NCBI GenBank assembly: GCA_020631735.1
Contig: CM036159.1
Location: forward strand, 17,461,511-17,525,510
Direction of reading: 5' to 3'
From: Saccharum officinarum
Taxonomy: Eukaryota > Streptophyta > Magnoliopsida > Poales > Poaceae
Length of the DNA: 64,000 nt
Each line of letters starts with the position of its first letter. Position 1 is the first letter of the stretch. Position numbers and translations under genes: made by a program. Below the pieces are notes generated by a model. It did no database searches. It saw nothing but the letters and a program-made list of their open reading frames with translations, and had not been told where the DNA came from. This document shows positions 46,922 through 57,356 of the stretch, in pieces.

Positions 46922-47988
46922 AGAGTAACTTGTTGAATATAAATTGTTATATGAGATTGTGATGGAAATGGAATGTGAATTAACTAAATTGAGCTCCTAT
47001 TTTGCATGAATGAAGACTCGATAACTATTCTAGGTTGATGGATCTACCAAACGGTTAGATCTGTAAACACTATACCTGAAAAGTATAGTTCAAACATGCT
47101 GTTTTCATCTGTTATATATGGAGTGTATTAGTGCAGTGCAGCAATACTATGACATGCAATGTCAGGGTGTGTAATTGTGTAAAGTGAGATTAAAGAGCTA
47201 TCAAACTCGTAGGCTAAATTGCCTGTTTATTCTCAAATGGTAAGAATATAAATTATGAATCATTTTATATAGGACGGGCACTATCAGTAAGTGTGGTAGC
47301 TCTAAGTACCTTCATGTTTGGTCTGTTCTGGTAGCAGATTATGTGCACTCTCATCTTAAGTGTATTATATAATTTGACAGAGCAGAATCACTACATATTT
47401 GCTTAAGGAAGCATGCAGATAAAGGAAAAAAACCCAACTCACCTAAAGGTAGGGAGGCTTCGAAACAAGGAATTCACATATCGTGCCAATAGTCCTGCAG
47501 AAACAAAAAGCAATGTAAAGCACCATAAAAAAATTGCAAACCTCCAAGCGAGCGGTAGGTATTAATACTCCTTGACAATATCAGGAAGGGAAAAGAAAAT
47601 ATAAGGAGACAACAAAATGCAAGACCTGGAAAACTTGAATATTAATAAACTCTGAAAGAGAGCAATATTAGGCATATGTAAGACAAACAGATTTGTCGAA
47701 TATGACCATTTCATATAGATACCCTTTCGCACTCTCAGAAAACTGGAATAACTTACAAAAAATGTCATGAACACTGGAGTAAACATATTTCAGTAGGCTT
47801 TCAAAAGCTTAACAAACCAACAAATAATGTGCCCAATACCTGTAAGGAATGCTGCTAAAGGTATACCCACCTATTCATAGCCAAACAACACATGTTTGTA
47901 CAAAAAACATCTAGATAAATTATAAATCATATGCTGCTGAGTCAAGCTAATATGCATCTGAGAAGTACCATGTGAAGAGTATCTTACT
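46922..47988. other. AT-rich spacer, nothing recognised
   Basis: No ORF with recognisable features. It may be intronic sequence of the exon-like fragment that follows on the minus strand. Confidence 0.35.
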
Positions 47989-48082
47989 GATAGTGCAATA
48001 TGAACAACTTGATAGCGTTGATCTAGAGAAAGGCCCTCCGAGTTTCCTAACGAGCTTCTTGCTGTCCCAAGCTGATGGAGCA
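47989..48082 (-). pseudogene. Isolated exon-like fragment, unknown gene
   Basis: Minus-strand segment bounded by a good acceptor (tattttcag) and donor (GTAAGA), open in one frame: LHQLGTARSSLGNSEGLS.. to ..VVHIALS. It has the look of a real internal exon. The parent gene was not recognised, and no neighbouring exon could be joined with confidence. It may be gene-fragment cargo of the Helitron. Confidence 0.3.
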
Positions 48083-48149
48083 CTGAAAATAGACTATAAA
48101 TTAGAACACTAAGCAGGCATCAATGCGTAAGGAAGTCATGGAACCAAAT

Positions 48150-48176
48150 CCCTAAACCCTAAACCCTAAACCCTAA
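48150..48176 (+). repeat. Interstitial telomere-type repeat (CCCTAAA)~4
   Basis: 27 bases of CCCTAAA in perfect register, the plant telomere unit. It is flanked on both sides by a diverged copy of 'gtcatg-aacc-aatccc'. Confidence 0.9.
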
Positions 48177-48239
48177 GTCATGAAACCGAATCCCTAGAAA
48201 AAATGACTTCCTAGAAAAAATGGGATTCAGTTTCATGAC
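48177..48239. repeat. Hairpin with 18-bp arms next to the telomere-type repeat
   Basis: Arms 48177-48194 and 48222-48239 are complementary at 17 of 18 positions. The loop contains a repeated 'cctagaaaaaatgact' word that occurs again after the right arm. Confidence 0.75.
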
Positions 48240-48544
48240 TTCCTAGAAAAAATGACTCGCACGGCCAGTAATTCAGCCAGCACATGACGGCACCTACTTT
48301 ATCATAGAAAAGTGAACGACAAGTATAATGCAAAAAACAATCAGCAAGCAGACTGCAAGACAAGCAATCACATGCACTGGTTCACATAACTGCTTCCATC
48401 CATCCAACCGCGCTAATACCAGCAGCCATCCCATGTGTTATGAGAGGAATGAAAACATAATCAGAGAAGACCAGAGAGTCTAGAAAAGAGCAGGGGCTAA
48501 ACAACCTGTGCAGGAGGCACGAGGAAGCAGAGGAATCGGCAAGG

Positions 48545-49845
48545 CTAGGACGCGTCTTCTAAGGCGACGACCACGCCGCGTCTGCACCTTGCCTCTTCGA
48601 CTTGGCAAAGCACCTGGTGTTGCCCATATGTCGTCGTGCACTGCAAATCAAATAAACCAAAACGCGAATGAATAGCATAGGAACTGTGAAGTAGGAGTAG
48701 AAGAGTAAGAAACCGAGAAAGAGCACCAGCTAGTAGCAGAAAAGAAACGATGAGGGGACGGACGGCTCTAGCTGCGGAGGCACCGGATCCAGACGCGCCG
48801 ATGGTGGGATGGACAAATCCGGTCATGGAGGTCGTAGAGTTGCCGGAGTACACATCTGAGCACACGCACGCCAGACCACAAAGAAGAGGAACGTCAGATA
48901 GAGAGAAGAGGAGAGGAGAGGGAAGGATGAGATAGAAGAAGGCTGGACGCCGGACGCTGCGAGAGGACTCCACCAGGCCAGATCCGATGGGGAACAAACG
49001 GATCCAGCCATGGAGGCCCTGGAGCCGATTTTGGAGGCCCCAAATCGATCCAGCAAAGAACGACGACAAGAACAGACCGATGCTCGATTCCGGCGCCGGC
49101 GAGATCCACCAGGCTAGATCCGGTGGGGGAACAAACGGATCCAGGCATGGAGGCCCCAAATCGAGCCAGCAAAGAACGGCGATAAGAACAGACCGACGCT
49201 CGATTCCGGCGCCGGCGAGCTAAGGAGAGAAGGAGCAAGGGAGAGACTGCACCATCAGGCCGGGGCGCGCTCGCCCCTGTAGCGCCGCCGCGCTGCTCCA
49301 CACCACCTCGCTGGGGAGGGGGCCTGCGTCGCTGCCAGCGGGCGCGGTCGCCCCAGCGCCGCCGCGTCGGGGGAGGGGCGCTCGTCCCATGCCACAGCGG
49401 TCCGCAGGGGCGTCGCGGCGTCGTCGTGGCCGCATGGCCTCGGGAGGGAGGGGGAGAGAGGGAGAGGGAGAGGAAGGGGAGGGAGGGGGGAGGAGGAGGA
49501 AGAGGAGGAGGAGGAGCACGGGCGGCGCCGCCGCCGCGGCGGTCGGGCCCAGCTCCGTCGGTCGTAGCGTCGGGAGGAGGAGGGACAGAGAGCGACGAGA
49601 GAGAGGAGGGGAAAGAAGCCGGAATGAGAAGCGGGAGGCGCGGTATATATTTGGTTTTGCAGATTCTGAAGAGAAGCGGGCAAAGCAGAGGAGAAGCTGG
49701 AGAAGTCAAAGAGAAGCGCGAGAAGCTGCCTTAGACAGAATCCGCTTGAAGCGATCTGTGCCGCACGATCCACGATCCGACGGGTGGAAATAATTCGGGC
49801 GACGTGGATAGGCTGGCTGCTGTGGAGCGCGTTCATCTTTGTAAG
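48545..49845 (-). other. GC-rich promoter-like block C with a tandem duplication
   Basis: Long minus-strand ORFs (for example 49836-49255) without recognised domains. The right end (49620-49845) is related to 46680-46905. A tandem duplication lies at 48969-49104 and 49105-49218; the second unit lacks about 21 bases. A purine-rich run of GAGGAG/GGGAGG occupies 49445-49515. Confidence 0.35.
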
Positions 49846-50279
49846 GTTTAGATGGCGTTTGGTTTAAGAAAGAGAACCGATCCATGGATAATTAGGATGT
49901 AGCTTTTTAACGAGAAGCATGATCCTAGGATAGTCGGGACAGTTACTTTTTTTACAAAATAAATAATTAGGACAGTTACTTATTACAATAGTAGTTTACT
50001 TTGCTATTGTAAATCAAGCTTGAGTTTTTTTGGGTGCCTTTTTCTCCTGTCTGGACTTTGTTTCAGGCCTTGTTCGCTTTATTTAAAAACCGTACCGAAA
50101 ATTACTGTTCACTAATTTATTGCGAGAGAAAAACACTGTTACTTCGCTAAAAAATATGGCTGATAAGCCAAGCGAATAGGGCCTAGCCTGCAACGTTTGG
50201 GCTCAGGCACATTTGATTATATTGCATAATTGTTCCCTTAAGCTACTTTTCAACTGTGTAACATTATTTTCCTCACACA
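49846..50279. other. AT-rich spacer with a small MITE
   Basis: A MITE of about 112 bp at about 50073-50184 has ends AGGCCTTGTTCGCTT and AAGCGAATAGGGCCT. Otherwise nothing is recognised. Confidence 0.4.
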
Positions 50280-50287
50280 CGTATAAG

Positions 50288-50552
50288 CAGAGACGGAACC
50301 AGGGGGCTAGTAGGGGCCGTGGCCCCCCAAGCACAGTAAGTTTTCTTTAATACCTATATAAATATATGAATTTACAGCTAAAAAATATCAATTTTCACCA
50401 TTTTTCTGTTCAAATATTATGATTTTGGTTATAAATAGTGTAAAATATTTAAAAAGTTGTTGAATCATATAATTACGTATATTTTTACATATTAAAAAAT
50501 ATGATCATATTTGCTTGGCCCCCCCTAATCAGAATCGCTGGTTCCGTCTCTG
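50288..50552. mobile_element. hAT-type MITE
   Basis: 265 bp with terminal inverted repeats CAGAGACGGAACCAG / CTGGTTCCGTCTCTG and a perfect 8-bp target duplication CGTATAAG (50280-50287 and 50553-50560). An 8-bp duplication with CAG-starting ends is diagnostic for hAT elements. No coding capacity. Confidence 0.88.
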
Positions 50553-50587
50553 CGTATAAGCATCAGCCCAGGCGAACGAGAGTCGAA

Positions 50588-51109
50588 ATGCACCCGCCGC
50601 CCAGCGTCGGCTTCAGTTCCAGCGCCGCGTCGCTGCCTATCTCCAACTCCAGAGCCGCGCCACCGCTGTCCGCAGCTTCGCTGCATCACCGGTTGCCGCC
50701 GCCGTTCATCCCATTCCCATCGATCCGGTGTGCTTTGGACGTCGTCCTAACTCACGTCCCAAACATCGACCCGGCCGCATCGTTCCGAACCCCCAAGGCC
50801 GCAATCCGGAACGACCGTCCCAGGGACGCGGAACGCCGCTGCGACCCGCGATCCTTGTGCCTACGGCATACCCCAAATGTCGAACACGGCCACATCCAGA
50901 GTCCCAAGCAAAGTCATTCCTACGACCGCAGTCCGCTGCTTCCCCTTCCAAGCTCCGCATCCATCGAGGTCAAGCCCTCGTCCACGGTTCCGCCTCCGCG
51001 GCTCCGTGCAAGGCCAGATCCAGATGCTGCCCGTCCCCAAACACCGTCCACGGCTCCACGGCATCCTGGGTCTGGCCTCCTGGGGCGCTGCCGCCTGAGG
51101 GAGAATTGA
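50588..51109 (+). other. GC-rich ORF of unknown nature
   Basis: An open frame from an ATG at 50588 (MHPPPSVGFSSSAASLPIS...) to 51109, Pro/Ser/Arg-rich, with no domain recognised. It lies between the hAT MITE and the CACTA fragment. Overlapping frames are also open, so coding is doubtful. Confidence 0.2.
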
Positions 51110-51144
51110 GAACATTCTCGTAGTCGTCGTCACATGGTGGCTAG

Positions 51145-52014
51145 CCTTGCTCCCAGTTCAAGGCATGGGCTTTGGCCTACAAGGGCAAGGCGACGTCCGA
51201 TGTCGACTACAACCCGGAGGACCCTCCCTCGGCGTACAGCAACGCGTCCGTCAACAGCCGCCTCAGTGAGTACGTTGAGATGGCAAGGTCGGACAATGGG
51301 CCAGAGTACGATCCGAGCACCCAGGACTTTGATGGAGAACTTGTCATGAGGGCGGGAGGAGGCAAGAAGCATGGGCGGTACTATCTCGGCGACGGTATAA
51401 TCGACACTGGCTCTACTCCCACTCTCTCCCAGATCCGGGCAAGGAGCACCAGCGCAAGTCCGGCCATACGACCTCGGCCGGACACTGCACAGCGGCGGAT
51501 AGAGGCACTCCAGGTTATTCCTGTTTTATTCATCGTTCATTGATTTTTACATACCTTAGCTTTGCATTATTGTAACAATGCAGTGAAATATTGTAGGCCC
51601 AATTGGAGGAGAAGAAGCAACGGGAGGAGCTGGAGGCGAAGGTGGCAGCCGAGCGGGCCGAGTGGGAGGCCGAGCAGAGGACGATGGCGCAGTGGTTCTC
51701 CTATGTGACTAGTCTTGGCGCCGCTGTGGGTCATCAAGCTCTGCCGCCGCTATTCGCTCCACCTCCACCTCCTAATACAGCTACTCCTGTAAGTATGAAT
51801 GTTTTAGTTTGTATGTTCATGCTTAGAGTCAAACCACAACGCTACTTAAAACCTAGGGGAGTATAAATGTTTTAGTCAAGTATGATATATATTTATCTTG
51901 TGTCACACATGCAATCTCTTCTCCTTTGTGCAGAATCAATCGGCGGCATCGAATGACGTGGCTCATGCTTCACCAAATCCTTCACCAAATCAGTCTCGTT
52001 GGCCGCCAGCTTGA
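51145..52014 (+). pseudogene. CACTA-associated plant transposase (Transposase_24-like), C-terminal part
   Basis: Three exons with GT-AG junctions: from about 51145 to 51513, 51597-51788, 51934-52014 (stop TGA). The product contains KAWALAYKGKAT, a YNPEDPP-like segment, the GPEYDPSTQDFDGELVMR block, GGGKKHGRYYLGDG, and SPTLSQIRARSTS-type residues, then a coiled coil of E/K/R/A and a proline-rich tail. These are features of the plant Ptta/En/Spm transposase family encoded by grass CACTA elements. The N-terminal part is missing: an in-frame stop lies at 51142-51144 and no start is visible. It is therefore a 5'-truncated copy. Confidence 0.72.
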
Positions 52015-52831
52015 TGACGATATTTGTGGTTGTTAATGGTACTTCTATTTGCACTTGTGGTTGTGATTGATGGAGCACTTGGATTACTTGTGAACTTATT
52101 GTGATGATATATTGTGTGACATGTGACATTTGTGATATGTTTGTGATGTGTATATATATATATGTTGTTAGTGATATATAAGTGATGTTGGTGATATATA
52201 TGTGATATTGGTGATGTCTGTTATGTACATATTCTGTTTGTTTGGATGGAACGGAAAAAACAAATAAAAATAGTGTTACACTCGGCAAAGAGTGAATTTG
52301 CCGAGTATACAGTCAAAACACTCGGCAAAGGGAGCGTACTGAGCATTTCTGGAAACCTGATTTGCCTAGTGTCTTTGAGTTTGCTGAGTGTCATGACAAG
52401 AACACTAGGCAAACTTCAAAGGTTTGCCGAGTGTCACGGCATGAACACTAGGCAAATTTCAAAGGTTTGCCGAGTGTCACGGCAAGAACACTAGGCAAAC
52501 CATTTTTTTTTAAAAAAAATAATTTTGCCGAGTGTTGACACTAGGCAAAGAAAAAAAAAATTAAATGGTTTGCCGAGTGTCGACACTAGGCAAACTATAT
52601 AACGGCGTCTCACATCCGACGATGACTTTTGTTTGCCGAGTGTGAAACGGACACTAGGCAAAGAGTTTGCCGAGTGCCCGAAAAATGACACTCGACAAAG
52701 CTACCTTTGCCGTTAAGAAATTTACCGAGATGGTTTTGCCGAGTGTGGCACTCGGCAAAGGGTTTGCCGAGTGTTTTTCACCCTTTGCCGAGTGCCGTCG
52801 ACACTAGGCAAAGCGCTCGATTCCAGTAGTG
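51145..52831 (+). mobile_element. CACTA (En/Spm) element, right half
   Basis: The transposase remnant is followed by a subterminal region packed with TTTGCCGAGTG and ACTCGGCAAAG/ACTAGGCAAA words in both orientations (52270-52815). The terminus is ATTCCAGTAGTG at 52820-52831, which reads CACTACTGGAAT on the other strand. The matching left CACTA terminus was not found upstream, so the left side is deleted. ACTAGGCAAA words appear where ACTCGGCAAA is usual. Confidence 0.85.
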
Positions 52832-53234
52832 AATGGTCGCTGAGCCATGGTCTTCTCAGATCTATGAGCTCAGTCGCCATGCCATGACACCAGCTCAAGC
52901 TCAGTGGAGGAGGCGCAGCACGAAGAAGAGAAGGGCCCCATGTCCAGGAGCAGAGGGGAGGAGGAAAGGAGGCGCCATGGTCGTGGCCATGGCCAGGGGC
53001 GCCCTTGATGGCTTGGGCTGCCTGGAGGGGGAGGGCAGGGGGTTGGGCGCGCGGAGTCCAGAGCCGGGCCTCGGCCGGGTGCGGTGGTGGCCAGGGCAGG
53101 GACAGGGCTGGCCGCGAGCGCCTGTACGGCCGCCGTCGCCGCCGAATCATGCGGGCTCGCCAAGTCGCGATAGGAAGATGACTTGTGGTAGCAGAAGACT
53201 ACGTGAGGGAGAAAAAGAAAGATAAAAAAAGTAA
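52832..53234. other. GC-rich segment without recognised gene
   Basis: An ORF of 130 codons on the plus strand (52833-53225) and one of similar size on the minus strand are both Pro/Arg/Gly-rich and unsupported. Probably a flank of the CACTA insertion. Confidence 0.3.
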
Positions 53235-53767
53235 TTTGACATGCCATATATTGGAAGAGATTTTTTTGGGTGATCTGTTGAAACACCTCCCCTAATAATT
53301 TAAAAGAAAAAAGTCTAATTGACCCTCAAACTATTGGAGGTGGTCTAGTTTACCCCTCAACTATGAAACGGTCTAATTTACCACCTGAACTTTGCAAAAC
53401 CGGCCAAATCACCCCTCGAGCGGTTTTGGACGGTGGTTTTGCTACAGTAACAACGGTTTTTGCTACAGTACAGTGGTTTTATCGTTTTCTTTTTAATTTA
53501 TTTCGTCTGAATCTTTAAAAAATCATAGTAAATCACAAAAACATCATAAAATGGAAAATCCAATTTTGTTGGACTCCACATGAGTATATCTACACAGTAA
53601 ATATATAATATAGTATGCTTTAGTACAAAGTTTTTGTTGTATGAATTATTTAAATTAATTACAGAAAAAATAGATCAAAATTTACAGCAAAAACTTTGAC
53701 ATGCCATATATTGGAAGAGATTTTTTTTGGTGATCTGTTGAAACACCTCCCCTAATAATCTAAAAAA
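53235..53767. repeat. Repeat insertion flanked by ~72-bp direct repeats
   Basis: The segment 'tttgacatgccatatattgg' to 'cccctaataat' at 53235-53306 is repeated almost perfectly at 53695-53767. Between them is about 390 bp of a dispersed repeat (ends like 'ccctcaaactattgg') that recurs in reverse orientation at about 61320-61700. Confidence 0.6.
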
Positions 53768-54136
53768 CAGTATTGATGGTCACATATACCATCCTATTGA
53801 CGATGAAGTATCGAGAGAACTGCTGGAGATGCTCTAGCGCCGGCGCCAACTACTAGAGGCCCGCACGGGAAAACAAAGCACGTTTTATCACGTGGCCGAA
53901 AATAGCAGGGGCGCGTAGGGGTCGGATTCCACGCGACATACGAATGTACATGTAATAACGATAGACTAACGGTAATAAGATAATCTTGACTAGTTGACTG
54001 TATCTACTAGTGTATCTTTATTTTACAAATTCTATATAGAAATCTTTATGCATGCATGGAAAGATCGATCAGCTATCGATTCTTCTACTTATATAAGAGA
54101 AAAAAAATAATTTGCTTACTAAAAAGAGAAGAATAA

Positions 54137-54575
54137 TCAGTCGCTGATCGGCGTGGCGGCGGCTCTGGCCATCCGTGCGTCATACTCCCTGTTGAGGCGA
54201 CCGCAGTTATTGTCGAGCGCCGCGCTACGCGCAAGCTTGAGCCCGAAGTACTGCAGCTTTTTCGCATAGGCCGGCAGGGTCCTCCCTGTAGTTGCACTTG
54301 AACATCTTCTCCGAAGCCGAAGCAACGTCTAGCTCGAGCTCGCTGTACTCGTACGACCTCTTCCTCGACCCCACCACCGCCGTGGAATTAGCCTCGCCGC
54401 TTCCACCGCCTTCCAACCCCAGCACCTGGCACTCGCGCGAGCACGGTGTCTTTTTCTTCTTCGTCCCCGTCCAGCCATCGGTCAGATCCGGCCTCTTCTT
54501 GGCCCCCACCGGTGTCGCCGCTGTCGGATCAACTACCCGGTGGGCAGCAGCTGCTGCACAGCCGCCGGTGTCCAT
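54137..54575 (-). pseudogene. Small unrecognised gene, probable frameshift
   Basis: Minus-strand ORF from ATG 54575 (MDTGGCAAAAAHRVVDP...), with a basic KKRPDLTDGWTGTKKKK stretch and a SRKRSYEYSELELD motif, stops at 54225. A second frame continues from about 54270 to 54137 (AKKLQYFGLKLARSAALDNN..) and looks like the natural continuation. One indel near 54265-54275 would join them; this is inferred. A TATA-like CATAAATAT lies about 80 bases upstream. The protein family was not recognised. It may be a small nuclear regulator given the lysine-rich segment, but this is not established. Confidence 0.4.
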
Positions 54576-54650
54576 CCCAGAGCTTGGTCGGAGGTGTATG
54601 GTTATCTTAACGTCGGAGTATAATATGCGCTTTTCTGTAGGGCGGCCGCT

Positions 54651-54660
54651 ATATTTATGG
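54651..54660 (-). promoter_or_regulatory. TATA-like box
   Basis: CATAAATATAG on the minus strand, about 80 bases upstream of the ATG at 54575. Confidence 0.4.
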
Positions 54661-55984
54661 CGGCGGAAGCGGAACCTGCCGGGCCGGCCAGCTGTTGGAG
54701 TCGGAGTCGGAGTTCAATCACGTGGCAGGCTCAAGTCTTGGACTCCTGGTCTGAGTCGACCCCGACCACCACCCGGCCCGCTCCGGGCAGTTTGGTTTGT
54801 ACGTGGGGCTGTTTGGTATGGATTCTTCGATGGCTTCTGGAGCTGTTTTTCGGCTCTCCCTACCAAACGGCAAAAATGAAGGCACTCCTTGTGTGAAGCT
54901 CCGGAAATCACGCTCAGACAGATGGCAGGCGCGAGGTGAAGCTGGAAATAGGTAGCTTCCTCCGGCTCCCTCTGACACCGCGCGGGCCCGGACTCTTCTG
55001 CCCCGGTGCGGGCCGGCGAGGCTGCTCGAGCGCGATGGTGAGGCGAAGCGCAGATGCGACGTCGAGGTGGAGGCAGAGCGCGTGTGCGCCGGTGAGGCCG
55101 TGCACGTGCACGTCGGCGAGGAGTGCGGGCCGCGCGAGCGTGCAGGGCCCGGCGGGCGGCGCAGCTTGGGTGGAGCCGTGGAGGAGGAAGGCCGATGACA
55201 GCTGGCGCAGGCGCAGAGCTCGCATATGTGCTTTTGCGGCGATGGAAAACGAGAGGATAAGACTGGAAGAGTGCAGACGATGGAAATTGGAAAGCGAGAG
55301 GAAATTTTTCCAAAAAAAAAAGGAAAGCGAGAGGATAAGAATGCCGCCACGCTTCTGTTGGGATGAGAGAGAAATACTAAGAGATGTAAGAGAGGAGAAA
55401 ATAAATGAGTTAAATGCACAGTAGGTCCATTAACTTTTGGTGGTGTGTCATCCAGGTCCATCAACTTTCAAACTGTATTTTTGGGTCCATTAACTTTTAG
55501 TGATGTGTCATCCAGTTCCATCAACTTTCAAATTGCATTTTTGGATCTCTAAACTTCCCATGCATGCACGTCAGCTTCGGATCTTCACGTGCACGCCCAG
55601 GAGCAACATTGCAGGCTCGGCCTCTGGTCTTTGCGCGCGTACAGCAGCCACGTCCGGAGTCTGGTTGATCCGACGTCCGGTGTACGTACGCCTGCATCCA
55701 GTCCTCCACGCGCACGTACGGCAGCCGCTTCCCGCAGCCACGCTCTCGCCTTCGTCTTCGCCTTGCATCTTCTGCTCCGCGACCGGCGGCGGGTATACAC
55801 ATCTCCAATTGCGGCGTTCAAGCACTAGCACGGCTTCGCCGTCATACATCACGAGCTTCTGGTTCGGCGCCGGCGTCCTCCTCTGGCCCCGTGTGACTCC
55901 GGCGGTGGCTCCTCCGGCTTCGCGCGACTCTCCGACGGCGTGCGCGGCTCCTCCGGCTTCGACAGAACTGGGCGCACGTACTTG

Positions 55985-56245
55985 ATCTTCGCCTGCCGTG
56001 GATCAAGTACATCGACGGTGACAGCTTCGTGGTGCCGCGGGGTCGGCCCGCCGTGGAGCTGCTGGCCGGGAGGGAGAGCGCCATCATATCGCGCAGGTGA
56101 TCCGCACCATGCCGGGGCGGCAGTACGTGCTGTCCTTCAGTGTGGGCGACGCCAGCAACGCCTGCCGCGGCTCGCTCATGGTGGAGGCCTACGCGGGCCG
56201 GGAGTCCACCAAGGTGGCGTACGCGCCTATGTGTGCAAGCGTGAT
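55985..56245 (+). pseudogene. Captured DUF642 gene fragment
   Basis: Inside the Pack-MULE. The plus-strand reading gives PWIKYIDGDSFVVPRGRPAVELLAGRESAI and, after a frame change near 56090, QVIRTMPGRQYVLSFSVGDASNACRGSLMVEAYAGRES. This matches the galactose-binding-like DUF642 cell-wall protein family of plants (BIIDXI type). About five extra bases (atatc) near 56087 break the frame. Only a middle part of the gene is present, so it is a captured exon fragment and not a functional gene. Overlaps with ORFs of the inverted arms are not meaningful. Confidence 0.7.
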
Positions 56246-56293
56246 ACCTATTATCCCGGTGAACATGGACTATGCTAGCTGGGCCCCGGGAGG

Positions 56294-56446
56294 CAGTGGC
56301 GGATGCAGGATGAAAATCAAGGGGGGCTAAAACAATAGAGATGTTGATTTACATGAAAATTTAATGGTGATTTTAGATTTTTGCTACAGTAATATTGATA
56401 AATCAAGTCATTAAGGGTCCCCCAAGCCCCTGTAGATCCGCCACTG
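56294..56446. mobile_element. Small hAT-type MITE inside the Pack-MULE
   Basis: 153 bp with ends CAGTGGCGGAT / ATCCGCCACTG and an 8-bp flank pair ccgggagg / ccaggagg (7 of 8 match). It must have inserted after, or been carried with, the captured DNA. Confidence 0.72.
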
Positions 56447-57316
56447 CCAGGAGGTAGGCAGTGCGGCGTGCAGTCCCGAAACTTTCTAGAAGCCATTGGC
56501 CATGTACATACGGCCGGTTACTGGCTTACGTAAAGGGAAAGAAGCTAGCAACAGCCAACAAGTCTATGGGCTTTCATGACAGGGCCATGCATGCACGTAA
56601 GCGTGTTCACGACATGCTAAATGGAAGAAGCTAGCTAGCAAGTGCAGCATTCATGCACATGTATACGACCGGAGCGGGGTGCGGTATGTACGTGCGCCCA
56701 GTTCTGTCGAAGCCGGAGGAGCCGCGCACGCCGTCGGAGAGTCGCGCGAAGCCGGAGGAGCCACCGCCGGAGAGTCACACGAGGCTAGAGGAGGACGCCG
56801 GCGCCGAACCAGAAGCTCGTGATGGAGGACGGCGAAGCCGTGCTAGTGCTTGAACGCCGCAATGGGAGATGTATACCCGTCGCCGGTCGTGGAGCAGAAG
56901 ATGCAAGGCGAAGACGAAGGCGAGAGCGTGGCTGCGGGAAGCGACTGCCGTACGTGCGCGTGGAGGACTGGATGCAGGCGTACGTACACATACGAAGATC
57001 GGACGTCGGATCAACCAGACTCTGGATGTGGCTGCTGTACGCGCGCAAAGACCGGAGGCCGAGCCTGCAATGTTGCTCCTGGGCGTGCACGTGAAGATCC
57101 GAAGCCGACGTGCATGCATGGTATGGACGTACGGTGAACCAGTTAAAAAGTTTAGGGATCCAAAAATACAATTTGAAAGTTGATGGACCTAGCAGATGAC
57201 ACACCACCAAAAGTTAATGGACTCAAAAACGCAGTTTGAAAGTTGATGGACCTGGATGACACACCACTAAAAGTTGATGGACCTACGGTGCATTTAACTC
57301 AAAATAAATTAAAGGA

Positions 57317-57356
57317 AGAAAGAAAAGAAAAGAAAAGAAAAGAAAAGAAAAGAAAG
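57317..57356 (+). repeat. (AAAAG)n microsatellite
   Basis: About seven AGAAA units in register, directly right of the Pack-MULE target site. Confidence 0.85.

Larger units (their letters stand above)
55407..57300. mobile_element. Pack-MULE (Mutator-like) with long inverted arms
   Basis: Ends GAGTTAAATGCAC and its complement, with a perfect 9-bp target duplication AAAATAAAT at 55398-55406 and 57301-57309. The inverted arms run about 55407-55985 and 56688-57300. Each begins with two tandem 'gtccatcaactttcaaa...gtgtcatc' units. Nine-base duplications and long inverted repeats are the Mutator signature. No transposase; the ~0.7-kb centre carries a gene fragment and a small hAT MITE. Confidence 0.9.

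Noticed and set aside
48150..48176. A true chromosome end
   Set aside because: Only about four telomere units, followed by more than 15 kb of ordinary sequence.
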